A stretch of DNA of 64,000 nt from an uncultured Burkholderiales bacterium (GTDB lineage: Bacteria > Pseudomonadota > Gammaproteobacteria > Burkholderiales > Burkholderiaceae_C): positions 97,871 through 161,870 of the forward strand of contig CAIKVH010000070.1 of the NCBI GenBank assembly GCA_903830725.1. The letters are read 5' to 3'. Each line of letters begins with the position of its first letter. The stretch's first letter is position 1. This document shows, one piece after another, positions 18,373 through 29,062 of the stretch. Both the position numbers and the translations under genes were made by a program. Below the pieces are notes generated by a model that ran no database searches, was not told the DNA's origin, and saw only the letters and a program-made list of their open reading frames with translations.

Positions 18373-20211
18373 ATGCGCTTTGTATTTTTTATTTGCTCTG
18401 TTTTGTGTAGCCTTTTATTTGCGGGTTCCCCTTGCCTTGCAGCCCATGCTTATGCCCAGTTTGGTGATATCAAGTATCCAAAAGGCTTTGATCACTTCGA
18501 TTATGTAAACCCCCAAGCTCCAAAGGGCGGGGAGATCGCGCTTGTTTCCCCGTCGAGTTCGTCGAGTTTTGATAAATACAACCCCTTCACTTTAAAGGGG
18601 ACTGCTCCTCCAGGGTTGAGTGGTTTGATATTTGAAACTCTGCTAATCGCTAATTTTGAGGAGCCCACGACTGCTTATGGTCTATTGGCTGAGGATGTAA
18701 TTGTTTCTGCGGACAAACTCTCCGCCACTTTTACCCTAAACCCCTTAGCACGATTTCACGATGGTGCACCTGTTTTGGCAGTAGATGTTAAGTACGCTTT
18801 TAACAAATTAATTAGTAACGAGGCCGCGCCTCAGTTTAGATCGATCTTCACAGATGTAAAAAGTGCCACAGTGATTTCTGAGCGGGTCGTGCGCTTTGAT
18901 TTTAAGCGCGTGAACGCCGAACTCCCCCTTATTGTGGGCAACCTCCCCGTATTCAGTCGTGCCTGGGGCGAAGGTAAAGCTCTGGATAAAATCATCACCG
19001 ATATGCCCATTGGCTCAGGTCCATACAAAATCGGTAAAGTCGATTTTGGTCGCGATATTCAATACGTTAGGGATCCTAATTATTGGGGTAAGGACCTGGG
19101 GGTTAGGAGGGGTACATTTAATTTTGACCGAGTACTGTTTAAACTTTACAAGGACAACACTGCGCAACTAGAGGCATTTAAAGCTGGAGAATTTGACTAC
19201 ATACAGTGTTTTATTTCTAGAGAATGGGCGCGGGCCTACAAAGGGAAAGCCTTTGATGATGGGCGGCTAATAAAACGTGAGCTAAAACACGGTAATGCAG
19301 GAGACTTTCAAGGTTTTATATTTAATACCCGACTCGATAAATTTAAAGACCCAAGGGTCAGAAGAGCCATAGGCCTGGCTCTTGATTACGAGTGGATGAA
19401 TCGACAGATTTTTTACAACTCCTACACGCGTGTTAGGGGTTACTTTGTGGGCAGCGATTTTGAGGCTGTCGGATTGCCGGGGGCAGATGAACTTAAATAT
19501 TTAGAGCCTATTAAAGGTAAGTTACCCCCTCAATTATTCACCCAGCCCGCGCCTGTTCCCCCCATCACACAGTTAGAACCCTCAACTGGGGAGACACTTC
19601 GAGATCACCTTCGACTAGCCAAGTCGCTTCTTGAGGCATCTGGGTGGAACTATTCGAACGGGGCTCTTAGGAACGCCAAGGGGGAAGCTTTTAAAATTGA
19701 ATTTATAGATAACTCTGGTGGTATGGGTCGAGTCGTAACACCGTTTGCCAAAAACCTTGACAAACTTGGTATCGATGTCAAATACAGGATTGTTGACTCC
19801 GCGGTACTCCAAAAAAGGATGGATGTTTTTGATTTTGAAGTGATCAGCATGCGCAACATTGGGAGCGAGGCTCCGGGAACTGAGCTGCTTGAGCGATTCG
19901 GCTCAAAGGCGGCAGACACGGAGGGTTCCTCTAATTTCATAGGGCTAAAGGATCCCGCTGTTGATGCCTTGTTGGAGAGCGTTGTTACCTCGCAAACCAA
20001 GGCGCAACTCAAAGGCTCTCTCAAGGCTTTAGACCGAGTTCTAAGGCACGGCTACTACTCTGTGCCTCATTGGTACGGTAGCGTGCACCGAGTAGCTTGG
20101 CGCAATGGTCGATTTGAGATGCCAACAATGACCCCCCGCTATTACCAACCGGAGTCTTGGATCTTATCAAGTTGGTGGGCCAGTGCAGCTAATTTGCGAG
20201 GGGAGCACTAA
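18373..20211 (+). CDS. yejA: Peptide/microcin C-type ABC transporter substrate-binding protein YejA-like
   Basis: The ~612-residue protein starts with a Sec signal (MRFVFFICSVLCSLLF, cleavage after CLA) and then carries the YejA-type start AYAQFGDIKYPKGFDHFDYVNP followed by PKGG. It belongs to the SBP_bac_5 (oligopeptide-binding) superfamily. It is the first of four genes in the order of the yejABEF oligopeptide importer. A TTG at 18358 is an alternative start. Confidence 0.9.
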   Translation: MRFVFFICSVLCSLLFAGSPCLAAHAYAQFGDIKYPKGFDHFDYVNPQAPKGGEIALVSPSSSSSFDKYNPFTLKGTAPPGLSGLIFETLLIANFEEPTTAYGLLAEDVIVSADKLSATFTLNPLARFHDGAPVLAVDVKYAFNKLISNEAAPQFRSIFTDVKSATVISERVVRFDFKRVNAELPLIVGNLPVFSRAWGEGKALDKIITDMPIGSGPYKIGKVDFGRDIQYVRDPNYWGKDLGVRRGTFNFDRVLFKLYKDNTAQLEAFKAGEFDYIQCFISREWARAYKGKAFDDGRLIKRELKHGNAGDFQGFIFNTRLDKFKDPRVRRAIGLALDYEWMNRQIFYNSYTRVRGYFVGSDFEAVGLPGADELKYLEPIKGKLPPQLFTQPAPVPPITQLEPSTGETLRDHLRLAKSLLEASGWNYSNGALRNAKGEAFKIEFIDNSGGMGRVVTPFAKNLDKLGIDVKYRIVDSAVLQKRMDVFDFEVISMRNIGSEAPGTELLERFGSKAADTEGSSNFIGLKDPAVDALLESVVTSQTKAQLKGSLKALDRVLRHGYYSVPHWYGSVHRVAWRNGRFEMPTMTPRYYQPESWILSSWWASAANLRGEH

Positions 20212-20213
20212 AG

Positions 20214-21248
20214 TTGATTAGTTACATTACCAAACGCCTGCTGTTAATGATTCCGACTCTTTTTGGTATTTTGCTTTTGACCTTTGTCGTCATTCAATTT
20301 GTACCAGGTGGCCCCGTGGAGCAAATGGTTGCGCAGTTGCAGGGACGGGATTCAGGGGGCGAGGGCGCGCACGTCAGTGGCGCAGGCTACAGAGGTCGTC
20401 AAGGCGTCGACGCACAGCGCATAGAAGAGATTAAACAACTATACGGATTTGATAAACCGGCATCAGAGAGGTTTTTGATGATGCTTGGGCAGTTCGCAAG
20501 CTTTGACTTAGGAAAGAGTTTTTATTATCCAAAAGATGTCTGGGCCCTGGTAAAAGATAAATTGCCGGTATCGGTAAGTTTGGGTTTATGGACTTTTTTC
20601 CTGAGCTACTTGGTATCAGTACCCCTAGGTATTGCAAAAGCAGTTCGCGCCGGAACCCCTTTTGATGCTTGGACTAGCATTCTTGTATTGATAGGCTATG
20701 CGATTCCCGGATTTGTTTTAGGGGTGGCTTTATTGGTTGTGTTTGGGGGTCAGTTGCAGTGGTTCCCTTTAAGGGGGCTCATATCATCGAACTGGTCAGA
20801 ATTAAGCTTGATGTCTAAGATTACGGATTATTTATGGCACATCACACTGCCAATCACAGCAAGTGTCCTAGGAGCATTTGCCGTGACCACGATGCTGACT
20901 AAAAATGCCTTCATGGAGGAGATTGGTAAACAGTATGTGCTGACAGCAAGAGCTAAAGGTCTGAGCGAAGGACGTGTACTCTGGAGGCATGTATTTAGAA
21001 ATGCACTCATTCCTTTGGTGACTGGATTTCCCAGTGCTTTTATTGGTGCCTTTTTTACGGGCTCCTTGCTAATTGAAACCCTCTTTTCATTGGACGGTCT
21101 GGGGCTTCTTAGTTATGAAAGTGTGATGAGAAGGGATTACCCAGTGGTTCTTGGAACCCTCTATCTATTTACGCTGATAGGGCTGGTCACCAAGTTAATA
21201 AGCGATTTATGTTACTTGTGGGTTGATCCACGGGTAAAGTTCGATTAG
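20214..21248 (+). CDS. yejB: Peptide ABC transporter permease YejB-like
   Basis: The 344-residue permease has six predicted helices and the DppB/YejB features: N-terminal YITKRLLLMIPTLFGILLLTF, and the EAA-type loop TARAKGLSEGRVLWRHVFRNAL near residue 242. Between helices 1 and 2 it carries the Gln/Gly-rich periplasmic segment common in YejB. The start is TTG, two bases after the yejA stop, indicating coupling. Confidence 0.92.
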   Translation: MISYITKRLLLMIPTLFGILLLTFVVIQFVPGGPVEQMVAQLQGRDSGGEGAHVSGAGYRGRQGVDAQRIEEIKQLYGFDKPASERFLMMLGQFASFDLGKSFYYPKDVWALVKDKLPVSVSLGLWTFFLSYLVSVPLGIAKAVRAGTPFDAWTSILVLIGYAIPGFVLGVALLVVFGGQLQWFPLRGLISSNWSELSLMSKITDYLWHITLPITASVLGAFAVTTMLTKNAFMEEIGKQYVLTARAKGLSEGRVLWRHVFRNALIPLVTGFPSAFIGAFFTGSLLIETLFSLDGLGLLSYESVMRRDYPVVLGTLYLFTLIGLVTKLISDLCYLWVDPRVKFD

Positions 21249-21257
21249 AGAATCGTA

Positions 21258-22319
21258 ATGAGTACTCAGTCCATCAACCCCCCCCCTCGCTCACCGTCCA
21301 AGAGAGCTTGGATGCGGTTCAAACAAAAAAGACGTGGTTACTGGAGTCTTATCATTTTGAGTCTCCTCTTTGCTTTCAGTCTCATGGCTGAAGTTATTTG
21401 TAACGACAAACCACTTGTAGTCAAGTACAAAGAGCATTGGTACTTCCCCATTGTTTCTAACCCTGCAGAAACTGTTTACGGGGGTGACTTTGACGCACCC
21501 ACAGATTATTTTGACCCCTTTATTCGTCAACAGTTGAGCAAAGAGGGAAACTTTGCGGTTTTTCCGTTAAACCCTTACCACTACACCACCTTAAATTATT
21601 TTGCGAGTGCCCCAAACCCAGCTCCCCCGTCCTTTGAGAATTGGCTAGGAACGGATGACCGAGGCAGAGATCTGATTGCGCGTTTACTTTACGGCTTCAG
21701 GGTATCCATCTTATTTGCCTTGGCTTTGACGGTATCTGGTACTTTGCTCGGGATTGCAACGGGCGCTGTGCAAGGTTTTTTTGCAGGCAAAGTGGATATA
21801 ACTGTGCAACGATTTATTGAAATATGGAGCTCTATGCCAGAGCTTTATCTTTTAATTATTTTCTCTGCAGTGTTTGAACCGAGTGTTTCAATTTTGCTGA
21901 TCCTCTTAAGCTTATTTGGTTGGATGGGCTTATCTGACTATGTAAGGGCGGAGTTTTTGAGAAATCGTCAACTCGATTATGTTCGTGCAGCAAGGGCTCT
22001 GGGTTTATCGAACTGGCAAATTATTTGGAAACACGTACTGCCCAACAGCATGACGCCCGTTGTTACTTTTTTACCTTTCAGGATGAGTGCTGCCATCTTG
22101 TCATTGACGAGTTTGGATTTTCTCGGGCTCGGCGTACCCCCGGGCACGCCGAGCCTTGGCGAGCTTTTGTCCCAGGGTAAAAATAATATAGATGCGTGGT
22201 GGATTTCCTTATCAACTTTTGCGGTGTTAGTGATCACTTTGTTGTTGCTGACTTTTATGGGAGATGCACTGCGGGACGCGCTAGATCCGAGGCACCTAGG
22301 CGAGCAAGAATCAAAATGA
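21258..22319 (+). CDS. yejE: Peptide ABC transporter permease YejE-like
   Basis: The 353-residue permease has a cytoplasmic basic N-terminus (KRAWMRFKQKRRGYWSLI), six helices, a long periplasmic loop (residues ~45-130) typical of YejE, and the EAA loop AARALGLSNWQIIWKHVLPN near residue 240. It begins nine bases after yejB and overlaps yejF by ATGA. Confidence 0.92.
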   Translation: MSTQSINPPPRSPSKRAWMRFKQKRRGYWSLIILSLLFAFSLMAEVICNDKPLVVKYKEHWYFPIVSNPAETVYGGDFDAPTDYFDPFIRQQLSKEGNFAVFPLNPYHYTTLNYFASAPNPAPPSFENWLGTDDRGRDLIARLLYGFRVSILFALALTVSGTLLGIATGAVQGFFAGKVDITVQRFIEIWSSMPELYLLIIFSAVFEPSVSILLILLSLFGWMGLSDYVRAEFLRNRQLDYVRAARALGLSNWQIIWKHVLPNSMTPVVTFLPFRMSAAILSLTSLDFLGLGVPPGTPSLGELLSQGKNNIDAWWISLSTFAVLVITLLLLTFMGDALRDALDPRHLGEQESK

Positions 22320-23953
22320 CGACCCCAAATAGCATCACACACTCATCTGAGTCGCTTTTGAAGGCAAGCGATTTGAGGATTTCCTTTAACGGTCGTTATG
22401 TAGTGAAAGGCGTTAATCTTGAAATCGAAAAAGGCTCGCGGGTAGCCCTAGTAGGCGAGTCTGGTTCTGGCAAAACCCTGACTGCTTTGAGTATTTTGGG
22501 CTTGGCAAGAGGTGCAACGGTTACGGGGCAATGTTATTTTGAGGGAAGAGATTTACTCGCACTTAGTGAACCTGAGCTCAGAGGAATTAGGGGCAGTGAG
22601 ATCTCGATGATTTTTCAAGAGCCTATGACTGCGCTCAATCCGCTCTTCACTGTTGGAGATCAAATTGCAGAAGTCTTGCAACTCAAAATGGCAATGTTAC
22701 CTAGGGATGCATGGCAAAAGGCAGTTGAGTTGATGGATGAAACGGGTATCGCACAGGCCAGTGTCAAAGCGCGCTCTTTCCCGCATCAGTTATCGGGTGG
22801 GCAGCGTCAACGGGTGATGATTGCAATGGCCCTTGCATGTCGACCTAAACTTTTGTTGGCAGATGAGCCCACAACCGCTTTGGATGCATCTCTAAGGCTT
22901 CAAATACTCGAACTCTTAGACCGCTTTCAAAGCGAGTTCGGGATGGCGATCCTCCTAATTACACATGATCTGAACTTGGTAAAGTCATTTGCGAGTAAGG
23001 TGTTGGTGATGGAACAAGGCCTAGTCGTTGAGGAGGGTGATGTAGAACAGGTTATGCGCTCACCTAAGCATGTCTATACAAAAAGACTAGTGAATAGCGT
23101 TCCTTTGCGGGACGTGGTGGATACGGCTGAGGAATTTGAGGGGAGTCTCATCGCCAATGGGGAAGAGTATGTCATGCAGGCCAAAGCCCTATCTGTGCAC
23201 TACCCAGTTCCAATTGAGGGATTTAAGGGTTGGTTTAACCAAGGACGTTTCACTGCAGTTAAGGGAGTGAGCTTTGGGCTACGACCCTCGCAAACCCTAG
23301 GTGTCGTTGGTGAATCGGGCTCGGGTAAGTCGACATTGGCATTGGCATGTCTGGGTTTGCAAAGTAGCGATGGTGAGCTCAAGGTGATGGGTCAGTTTTG
23401 GAGCCGTGGGCAAAACATGCGCTCACTCAGGGCAAAAGTACAAGTCGTATTTCAAGACCCGTTCTCATCGCTATCTCCGCGAATGAATGTGATTGAACTG
23501 GTCGGCGAAGGGTTGGATGTTCATGCGCCGCAGCTGAGTATTGAAGAGCGCAGGCGCAGAGTCCTGAGCGCACTCTCAGATGTAGGGCTGACTCAGACCG
23601 AGTTTGCCAACATTTTGGAGCGCTATCCCCATGAGTTTTCTGGCGGACAGCGTCAAAGACTCGCCATTGCGAGAGCCCTGATCTTAGAGCCAAGGGTTCT
23701 GGTTCTAGATGAGCCCACCAGCGCATTAGACGTTACCAGTCAAAAGCAGGTGGTTCAACTGTTGCAGGGCCTACAGCGCACAAAAGGGCTAAGCTATTTG
23801 TTAATTACTCACGATATGGCGGTGATCAAAGCCATGGCGCACCATGTTTTGGTCATGAAGGACGGGGTCGTAGTCGAGGAGGGACTGGTAGAAAAGGTCC
23901 TAAGCGATCCTCAAGATCCCTATACCCAACTGCTGGTTAAGGCCTCTTCTTAG
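22316..23953 (+). CDS. yejF: Peptide ABC transporter ATP-binding protein YejF-like (double ATPase)
   Basis: The 545-residue protein is a tandem ATPase. The first domain has GESGSGKTLTALSILG, signature LSGGQRQRVMIA and LLADEPTTALD; the second has GESGSGKSTLALACLG, FSGGQRQRLAIA and [11 protein letters not shown]. This two-in-one layout is that of YejF. I chose the ATG at 22316 because it overlaps the yejE stop as ATGA; the open frame further upstream lies inside yejE. Confidence 0.93.
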   Translation: MTTPNSITHSSESLLKASDLRISFNGRYVVKGVNLEIEKGSRVALVGESGSGKTLTALSILGLARGATVTGQCYFEGRDLLALSEPELRGIRGSEISMIFQEPMTALNPLFTVGDQIAEVLQLKMAMLPRDAWQKAVELMDETGIAQASVKARSFPHQLSGGQRQRVMIAMALACRPKLLLADEPTTALDASLRLQILELLDRFQSEFGMAILLITHDLNLVKSFASKVLVMEQGLVVEEGDVEQVMRSPKHVYTKRLVNSVPLRDVVDTAEEFEGSLIANGEEYVMQAKALSVHYPVPIEGFKGWFNQGRFTAVKGVSFGLRPSQTLGVVGESGSGKSTLALACLGLQSSDGELKVMGQFWSRGQNMRSLRAKVQVVFQDPFSSLSPRMNVIELVGEGLDVHAPQLSIEERRRRVLSALSDVGLTQTEFANILERYPHEFSGGQRQRLAIARALILEPRVLVLDEPTSALDVTSQKQVVQLLQGLQRTKGLSYLLITHDMAVIKAMAHHVLVMKDGVVVEEGLVEKVLSDPQDPYTQLLVKASS

Positions 23954-23989
23954 TTATTTTGCATTGCCCCCTTGCATACTAAAGTGTGC

Positions 23990-24019
23990 CCCTCTTGTTG
24001 TACTAAGATTACAAGGGGG
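23990..24019 (+). other. Inverted repeat (stem-loop) between yejF and rimP
   Basis: Bases 23990-23998 pair with 24011-24019 (one G-T pair) around a 12-base loop. There is no T-run after it, so it may be a 3' end structure of the yej transcript or part of the rimP promoter region. Confidence 0.35.
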
Positions 24020-24053
24020 TGGATTCTAGGGGTAAATAGCAGTTACAATACGC

Positions 24054-24105
24054 GTTTGACGACCAACCGGGCGGAATCCAAACCGCCCGTTTTTTTTGGT
24101 CAAAC
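24054..24105 (+). promoter_or_regulatory. Structured leader with intrinsic-terminator hairpin before rimP
   Basis: A perfect 7-bp GC stem (24068-24074 with 24083-24089, loop of eight) is followed by eight T (24090-24097), the form of a Rho-independent terminator. A second, outer pairing joins GTTTGA plus CCAA (24054-24059, 24063-24066) with TTGGTCAAAC (24096-24105), enclosing the terminator. The rimP ribosome binding site (GGGAA, 24106-24110) follows at once. It may end the yej transcript, attenuate the rimP-nusA-infB operon, or both. Confidence 0.6.
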
Positions 24106-24116
24106 GGGAATTGACT

Positions 24117-24674
24117 TTGGCGTTACAAGAAACTGTTGAACAAATTGTATCTGGGCTTGGCTACGACACAGTAGAGATTGATCGCTCTGCTGGGGGGCTT
24201 TTGCGGATAACGATCGATTTGCCTTGGAAAGCGGACCAAAAGGTTCAGTTCATTCAAGTTGAGGATTGTGAGAAAGTTACTCGCCAACTGCAGTTTGCGC
24301 TTGAGGTAGAGGGAATTGAGTATAAAAGACTTGAGGTTTCCTCACCTGGCATTGACCGTTTAATAAGAAGTCAGTCAGAGTTTGAGAGATTTGAGGGCGA
24401 AATCGTGGATTTAACCTTTAAAGTTCCGTTCGGTGCGGGCGCCGGCGGTCTGGTCTCTGCAAATAGGAAAAAATTTCGAGGCACGCTTGAAAAGAGCGAT
24501 GACTCAACGGGGTGGCAGATTTCCTGGGTGGATGAGCCTAAGGTAAAGCCGGGACAGAAGGTCTCAAAATCAAAGGCGCCACCGCCTACGCAAGTTTTAA
24601 AGTTTACGTGGGACGAACTTAGAGAAGTTCGTCTTGCGCCGATTGTTGATTTCAAAGGCCGAAAGGCCTCTTAA
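24117..24674 (+). CDS. rimP: Ribosome maturation factor RimP
   Basis: The 185-residue protein has the RimP N-terminal domain (SGLGYDTVEIDRSAGGLLRITIDL) and C-terminal SH3-like domain with the conserved VSSPGIDRLIRSQSEFERFEG. It aids 30S subunit assembly. I chose TTG at 24117 because the product then begins ALQETVEQIV like other Burkholderiales RimP and GGGAA lies six bases upstream; TTGs at 24096 and 24111 lie in or next to the terminator T-run. A Lys/Gly-rich insertion (residues ~105-150) is longer than usual. It is first in rimP-nusA-infB-rbfA-truB. Confidence 0.92.
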   Translation: MALQETVEQIVSGLGYDTVEIDRSAGGLLRITIDLPWKADQKVQFIQVEDCEKVTRQLQFALEVEGIEYKRLEVSSPGIDRLIRSQSEFERFEGEIVDLTFKVPFGAGAGGLVSANRKKFRGTLEKSDDSTGWQISWVDEPKVKPGQKVSKSKAPPPTQVLKFTWDELREVRLAPIVDFKGRKAS

Positions 24675-24697
24675 TTTTGTGAATTGGAGTGTTTGAG

Positions 24698-26182
24698 ATG
24701 AACCGCGAAATGCTCATGTTGGTTGACGCAATATCACGCGAGAAAAATGTCGAGCGCGATGTTGTCTTTGCTGCTGTAGAGTCTGCACTGGCTCAAGCAA
24801 CGAAGAAACTCTTTGCTGGAGATGTCGATATTCGGGTCGCGATTGATCGTGATACTGGTAGCTATGAGACTTTTAGGCGTTGGTTGGTTGTCCCTGACTC
24901 AGCAGGGTTGCAAAACCCGGATGCAGAAGAGTTGCTGATGGATGCTTTGGAGCGCATTTCCGACGTTGAAGAGGGTGAATACATTGAAGAAGGTGTTGAA
25001 TCTTTGCCCATCGGACGTATCGGGGCAATGGCGGCAAAGCAGGTTATTTTGCAAAAAATACGCGACGCTGAGCGGGAAATGTTACTCAGCGATTTCTTGT
25101 CTAGAGGCGAGAAAATATTTGTGGGTACTGTCAAGCGCTTGGACAAAGGGGATGTGATTGTCGAGAGTGGACGAGTAGAGGGTAGGCTCAGACGTTCTGA
25201 GATGATTCCTAAGGAGAACCTTCGCAACGGTGACCGTGTCCGCGCCATGATCATGGAAGTTGATACAACACTAAGAGGCGCTCCGATCATTTTGTCTCGC
25301 TCTGCGCCCGAGTTCATGATTGAACTGTTCAGGCAAGAGGTTCCAGAAATTGAGCAAGGCCTTTTAGAGATCAAATCATGCGCGCGAGATTCTGGCTCCA
25401 GAGCTAAGATTGCTGTGCTCTCTAACGACAAGCGGGTGGATCCAATTGGTACCTGTGTGGGCGTGCGAGGAACCCGTGTTAACTCCGTTACCAATGAGTT
25501 AGCCGGTGAGCGCGTAGATATTGTTTTGTGGAGCGATGATCCTGCTCAATTTGTTATCGGAGCATTGGCCCCCGCAAACGTTCAGTCAATTGTTGTCGAC
25601 GAAGAAAAGCATGCAATGGACGTGGTTGTAGATGAAGAAAATCTTGCTATAGCAATTGGTCGAGGCGGACAAAATGTCCGATTAGCCTCTGAATTGACGG
25701 GTTGGAAAATCAACATCATGGATGCCAACGAATCCGCAGTTAAGCAGGCAACAGAAACTGATTCTCTGCGTACGCTCTTTATTGAGGGCTTGGACGTTGA
25801 CGTAGAGGTTGCAGACATCCTAATTAGCGAAGGCTTTACTAGCTTGGAAGAGGTAGCTTATGTACCTTTGCAAGAGATGTTAGAGATTGAGAGCTTTGAT
25901 GAGGATACAGTAAATGAGCTCAGAGCGCGTGCAAAGGATGCGCTCTTGACCATGGAGATTGCGCAGGAAGAAAGTGTCGAGGAGGTTTCCCAAGATTTAC
26001 GTGACTTGGACGTTTTGACACCAGAACTCATTGCCAAACTTGCAGAGAACGGGGTTAATACCCGTGATGCCCTTGCCGATCTAGCGGTCGATGAGCTTGT
26101 AGAAATTACCCACCAATCCCCAGAAGAGGCCACGGCCCTGATTCTTAAGGCACGCGAACATTGGTTTGCGGGTCAAGAGTAA
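24698..26182 (+). CDS. nusA: Transcription termination/antitermination protein NusA
   Basis: The 494-residue protein has the NusA N-terminal RNA polymerase-binding domain, an S1 domain ([16 protein letters not shown] near residue 135), KH domains ([19 protein letters not shown] and [20 protein letters not shown]), and two C-terminal acidic repeats. It modulates pausing, termination and antitermination. ATG at 24698 has GGAG eight bases upstream; a GTG nine bases earlier is less likely. In E. coli NusA autoregulates this operon. Confidence 0.96.
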   Translation: MNREMLMLVDAISREKNVERDVVFAAVESALAQATKKLFAGDVDIRVAIDRDTGSYETFRRWLVVPDSAGLQNPDAEELLMDALERISDVEEGEYIEEGVESLPIGRIGAMAAKQVILQKIRDAEREMLLSDFLSRGEKIFVGTVKRLDKGDVIVESGRVEGRLRRSEMIPKENLRNGDRVRAMIMEVDTTLRGAPIILSRSAPEFMIELFRQEVPEIEQGLLEIKSCARDSGSRAKIAVLSNDKRVDPIGTCVGVRGTRVNSVTNELAGERVDIVLWSDDPAQFVIGALAPANVQSIVVDEEKHAMDVVVDEENLAIAIGRGGQNVRLASELTGWKINIMDANESAVKQATETDSLRTLFIEGLDVDVEVADILISEGFTSLEEVAYVPLQEMLEIESFDEDTVNELRARAKDALLTMEIAQEESVEEVSQDLRDLDVLTPELIAKLAENGVNTRDALADLAVDELVEITHQSPEEATALILKAREHWFAGQE

Positions 26183-26206
26183 CGGTCATGAAGAGGACAC
26201 CCAAAT

Positions 26207-29038
26207 ATGACCAGTACAACAGTTGCCGAGTTTGCAAAGGAACTCAAAAAACCTATCGATACATTGCTTGAACAGCTCAAGTCTGCCGGCGTCGCTAAAG
26301 CAGACCCCGCGGACGACTTAACAGAGTCTGACAAACAAAAGTTATTGATTTTTCTAAAAGCCAGTCACGGCACAACCGACGCCGCCCCTGCGGAGCGTAA
26401 GAAAATTACGCTTGTTAAAAAATCAACCAGTGAAATCAAACAGGCTGATGCGACTGGGAAGGCGCGCACCATTCAGGTCGAAGTCCGTAAGAAAAGAACA
26501 TTTGTTAAGCGCGATGATGAAGCTCAAGAGGACTCGCCAGAGCTCAAGAGTACTGCTCAACTAGATCCTGCAACACAAGCCTCAATTCTTGATCAAGCCG
26601 AATTGGCTAGACGCGAGGAAGAAGCAAGAAGACAGGCTGAGTTGATCAGGCGCCAAGAAGAGGAGCTTGCTGAGAAGCGACGAATTCGTCAAGCTCAAGA
26701 GGCCAAAGAGCAAGAGCAGCAAGAGGCTTCTTTACGAGCCAAAACCGTTCAAGCCGGGGCGGATGATGCGGCTCAATTGGACGCGCAACAAGCCATAGAT
26801 GCTGAAAAAGCGTTGGTGGAACAAAAAGCTGCTGAGGCCAAGGCCTTGGCTTTAGAGGATGAGACTCGTGCCAAAGAGTTAGAGGGTCGACGCAATACTG
26901 CTCTTGCTGAAGCTGAAGCGATTCGTGCGATGATGAATGCGCCGGCACCTAAGAAACCAGTCATTGTTAAAAAGACAGTTGCTGAAGTTAAAGCCAAGGA
27001 AGAGGGTAGTTCTAAAAAGGGAACTATTCATAAACCTGCTACTGGGTCCGCTACGCCTGCAAGTGCTAAGCCTGCGCCGGCCAAGGAAGGCCAAAAAGAA
27101 ATCAAGAGCGCTAAACTCTCGTCCAGTTGGGCAGATGAGCAAGCTGCTAAAAAGCGTGAAATCAAGACACGTGGCGACACCAGCGGTGGCGTGGGTCGCA
27201 ATGCCTGGCGCTCTGGTCCTCGTGGACGTAAAGACCGCGACCGAGAGGACGCGCATGCGCAACCCCAGGTCGTTGAGCAACGCATTATCGAGGTCCACGT
27301 ACCCGAGACGATTACAGTTGCCGAGTTGGCCCATAAGATGGCCGTTAAAGCCTCTGAGGTTATCAAGCAGCTTATGAAGTTGGGCCAGATGGTCACCATC
27401 AACCAGCCGTTAGACCAAGACACTGCCATGATCGTGGTTGAGGAGATGGGGCATAAAGCTATCATTGCCGCGTTGGACGATCCCGAGGCATTCACCGAGG
27501 AAGAGGCATCAGCTCACCATGGTGAGTCATTGGCCCGAGCGCCCGTAGTGACTGTGATGGGACACGTTGATCACGGTAAGACATCATTACTTGATTACAT
27601 TCGTCGTGCTAAGGTCGCCGCCGGTGAGGCCGGTGGTATTACCCAACATATCGGTGCCTATCACGTTGACACGCCGCGTGGTATGGTAACTTTCTTGGAT
27701 ACCCCGGGCCACGAAGCTTTTACGGCGATGCGCGCGCGCGGTGCTCAAGCTACTGATATCGTGATCCTGGTTGTAGCAGCTGACGACGGCGTGATGCCGC
27801 AAACCAAAGAGGCCATCAAGCATGCAAAAGCTGCAGGTGTGCCCATTGTTGTTGCTATCAATAAGATCGATAAACCCGATGCTAATCCTGACCGCGTAAA
27901 GAGCGAATTGGTGGCGGAGGAAGTCGTGCCTGAGGATTTTGGAGGGGACTCTCCATTTGTTCCTGTCTCGGCAAAAACGGGTCAAGGTATCGAAGAGTTG
28001 TTGGATCAAGTATTGTTGCAAGCCGAGGTCCTTGAGCTCAAAGCGCCTACTGATGCGATGGCAAAAGGTTTGGTGATTGAGGCAAGTCTAGACAAAGGGC
28101 GTGGACCCGTTGCGACGATTTTGGTGCAATCCGGTACCCTCAATACGGGCGATGTTGTGCTTGCCGGACAGACATTTGGCCGGGTTAGGGCCATGCTTGA
28201 CGAGAACGGGCGTCCCATTAAGACTGCAGGGCCATCAATCCCTGTTGAGATACAAGGTTTGACCGAAGTGCCACAAGCGGGTGACGAATTCATGGTGCTA
28301 TCCGATGAGCGCCGTGCTAGAGAGATCGCGACCTACCGTGCGGGCAAGTTCCGCAACACCAAGCTTGCCAAACAACAAGCCGCTAAGCTCGAGAACATGT
28401 TCACTGACATGACCTCTGGCGAAGTCAAAATGCTCCCAATTATTCTCAAAGCAGATGTGCAGGGTTCCCAAGAGGCATTGGCCTCATCACTGCTCAAACT
28501 CTCTGGAGATGAGGTTAAGGTGCAAGTTGTGTACGCAGCCGTCGGCGGTATCAGTGAGAGTGATGTTAATTTGGCGATTGCGTCTAAAGCTGTCATCATT
28601 GGATTTAACACGCGAGCTGACGCGGGAGCTAGAAAGCTTGCAGAGCATAACGGGATTGAGATTCGCTACTACAACATCATTTACGATGCCGTGGACGATT
28701 TGCGCGCTGCAATGTCCGGTATGTTGACCCCGGACAAAAAAGAGGAAGTTATCGGTGTTGCCGAAATTCGTCAAGTGTTCCGAATCAGTAAAATTGGCGC
28801 CATTGCAGGTTGTATGGTCACCAATGGTGTGGTGCGTCGCGCCGCACGCCTGCGTTTGCTCAGAGACAACGTCGTCATCTTTACTGGTGAGCTTGAGAGT
28901 CTCAAGCGCTTCAAAGACGATGTTCGTGAGGTCAAGGAGAGTTTTGAGTGTGGACTCAATATCAAAGGCTACAACGACATCGTTGAAGGCGATCAACTCG
29001 AATTCTTTGAGATCAAGGAAGTTGCTAGGACCCTTTGA
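26207..29038 (+). CDS. infB: Translation initiation factor IF-2
   Basis: The 943-residue protein has the IF2 N-terminal domain, a long charged Ala/Glu/Lys coiled region (residues ~85-330), and the GTPase core: [19 protein letters not shown] near residue 448, [15 protein letters not shown], and [14 protein letters not shown]. Domains II, III and the fMet-tRNA-binding C2 domain follow in normal order. An AGGA box precedes the ATG. Long antisense frames across this gene are codon-bias shadows. Confidence 0.97.
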   Translation: MTSTTVAEFAKELKKPIDTLLEQLKSAGVAKADPADDLTESDKQKLLIFLKASHGTTDAAPAERKKITLVKKSTSEIKQADATGKARTIQVEVRKKRTFVKRDDEAQEDSPELKSTAQLDPATQASILDQAELARREEEARRQAELIRRQEEELAEKRRIRQAQEAKEQEQQEASLRAKTVQAGADDAAQLDAQQAIDAEKALVEQKAAEAKALALEDETRAKELEGRRNTALAEAEAIRAMMNAPAPKKPVIVKKTVAEVKAKEEGSSKKGTIHKPATGSATPASAKPAPAKEGQKEIKSAKLSSSWADEQAAKKREIKTRGDTSGGVGRNAWRSGPRGRKDRDREDAHAQPQVVEQRIIEVHVPETITVAELAHKMAVKASEVIKQLMKLGQMVTINQPLDQDTAMIVVEEMGHKAIIAALDDPEAFTEEEASAHHGESLARAPVVTVMGHVDHGKTSLLDYIRRAKVAAGEAGGITQHIGAYHVDTPRGMVTFLDTPGHEAFTAMRARGAQATDIVILVVAADDGVMPQTKEAIKHAKAAGVPIVVAINKIDKPDANPDRVKSELVAEEVVPEDFGGDSPFVPVSAKTGQGIEELLDQVLLQAEVLELKAPTDAMAKGLVIEASLDKGRGPVATILVQSGTLNTGDVVLAGQTFGRVRAMLDENGRPIKTAGPSIPVEIQGLTEVPQAGDEFMVLSDERRAREIATYRAGKFRNTKLAKQQAAKLENMFTDMTSGEVKMLPIILKADVQGSQEALASSLLKLSGDEVKVQVVYAAVGGISESDVNLAIASKAVIIGFNTRADAGARKLAEHNGIEIRYYNIIYDAVDDLRAAMSGMLTPDKKEEVIGVAEIRQVFRISKIGAIAGCMVTNGVVRRAARLRLLRDNVVIFTGELESLKRFKDDVREVKESFECGLNIKGYNDIVEGDQLEFFEIKEVARTL

Positions 29039-29062
29039 TGGGCAACCTAGCGCGCACCTTTC

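Noticed and set aside
22196..22315. Longer N-terminus for yejF
   Set aside because: These 40 codons lie inside yejE; the ATG at 22316 overlaps the yejE stop as ATGA and starts the family-like protein.
24862..25494. 210-codon minus-strand open frame inside nusA
   Set aside because: It is antisense to a well-defined gene, Ser/Arg/Thr-rich in the way codon shadows are, and matches no family.
26879..27377. Overlapping frames on both strands within infB
   Set aside because: The IF2 charged linker gives long open frames in all phases; the IF2 frame is clearly the coding one.
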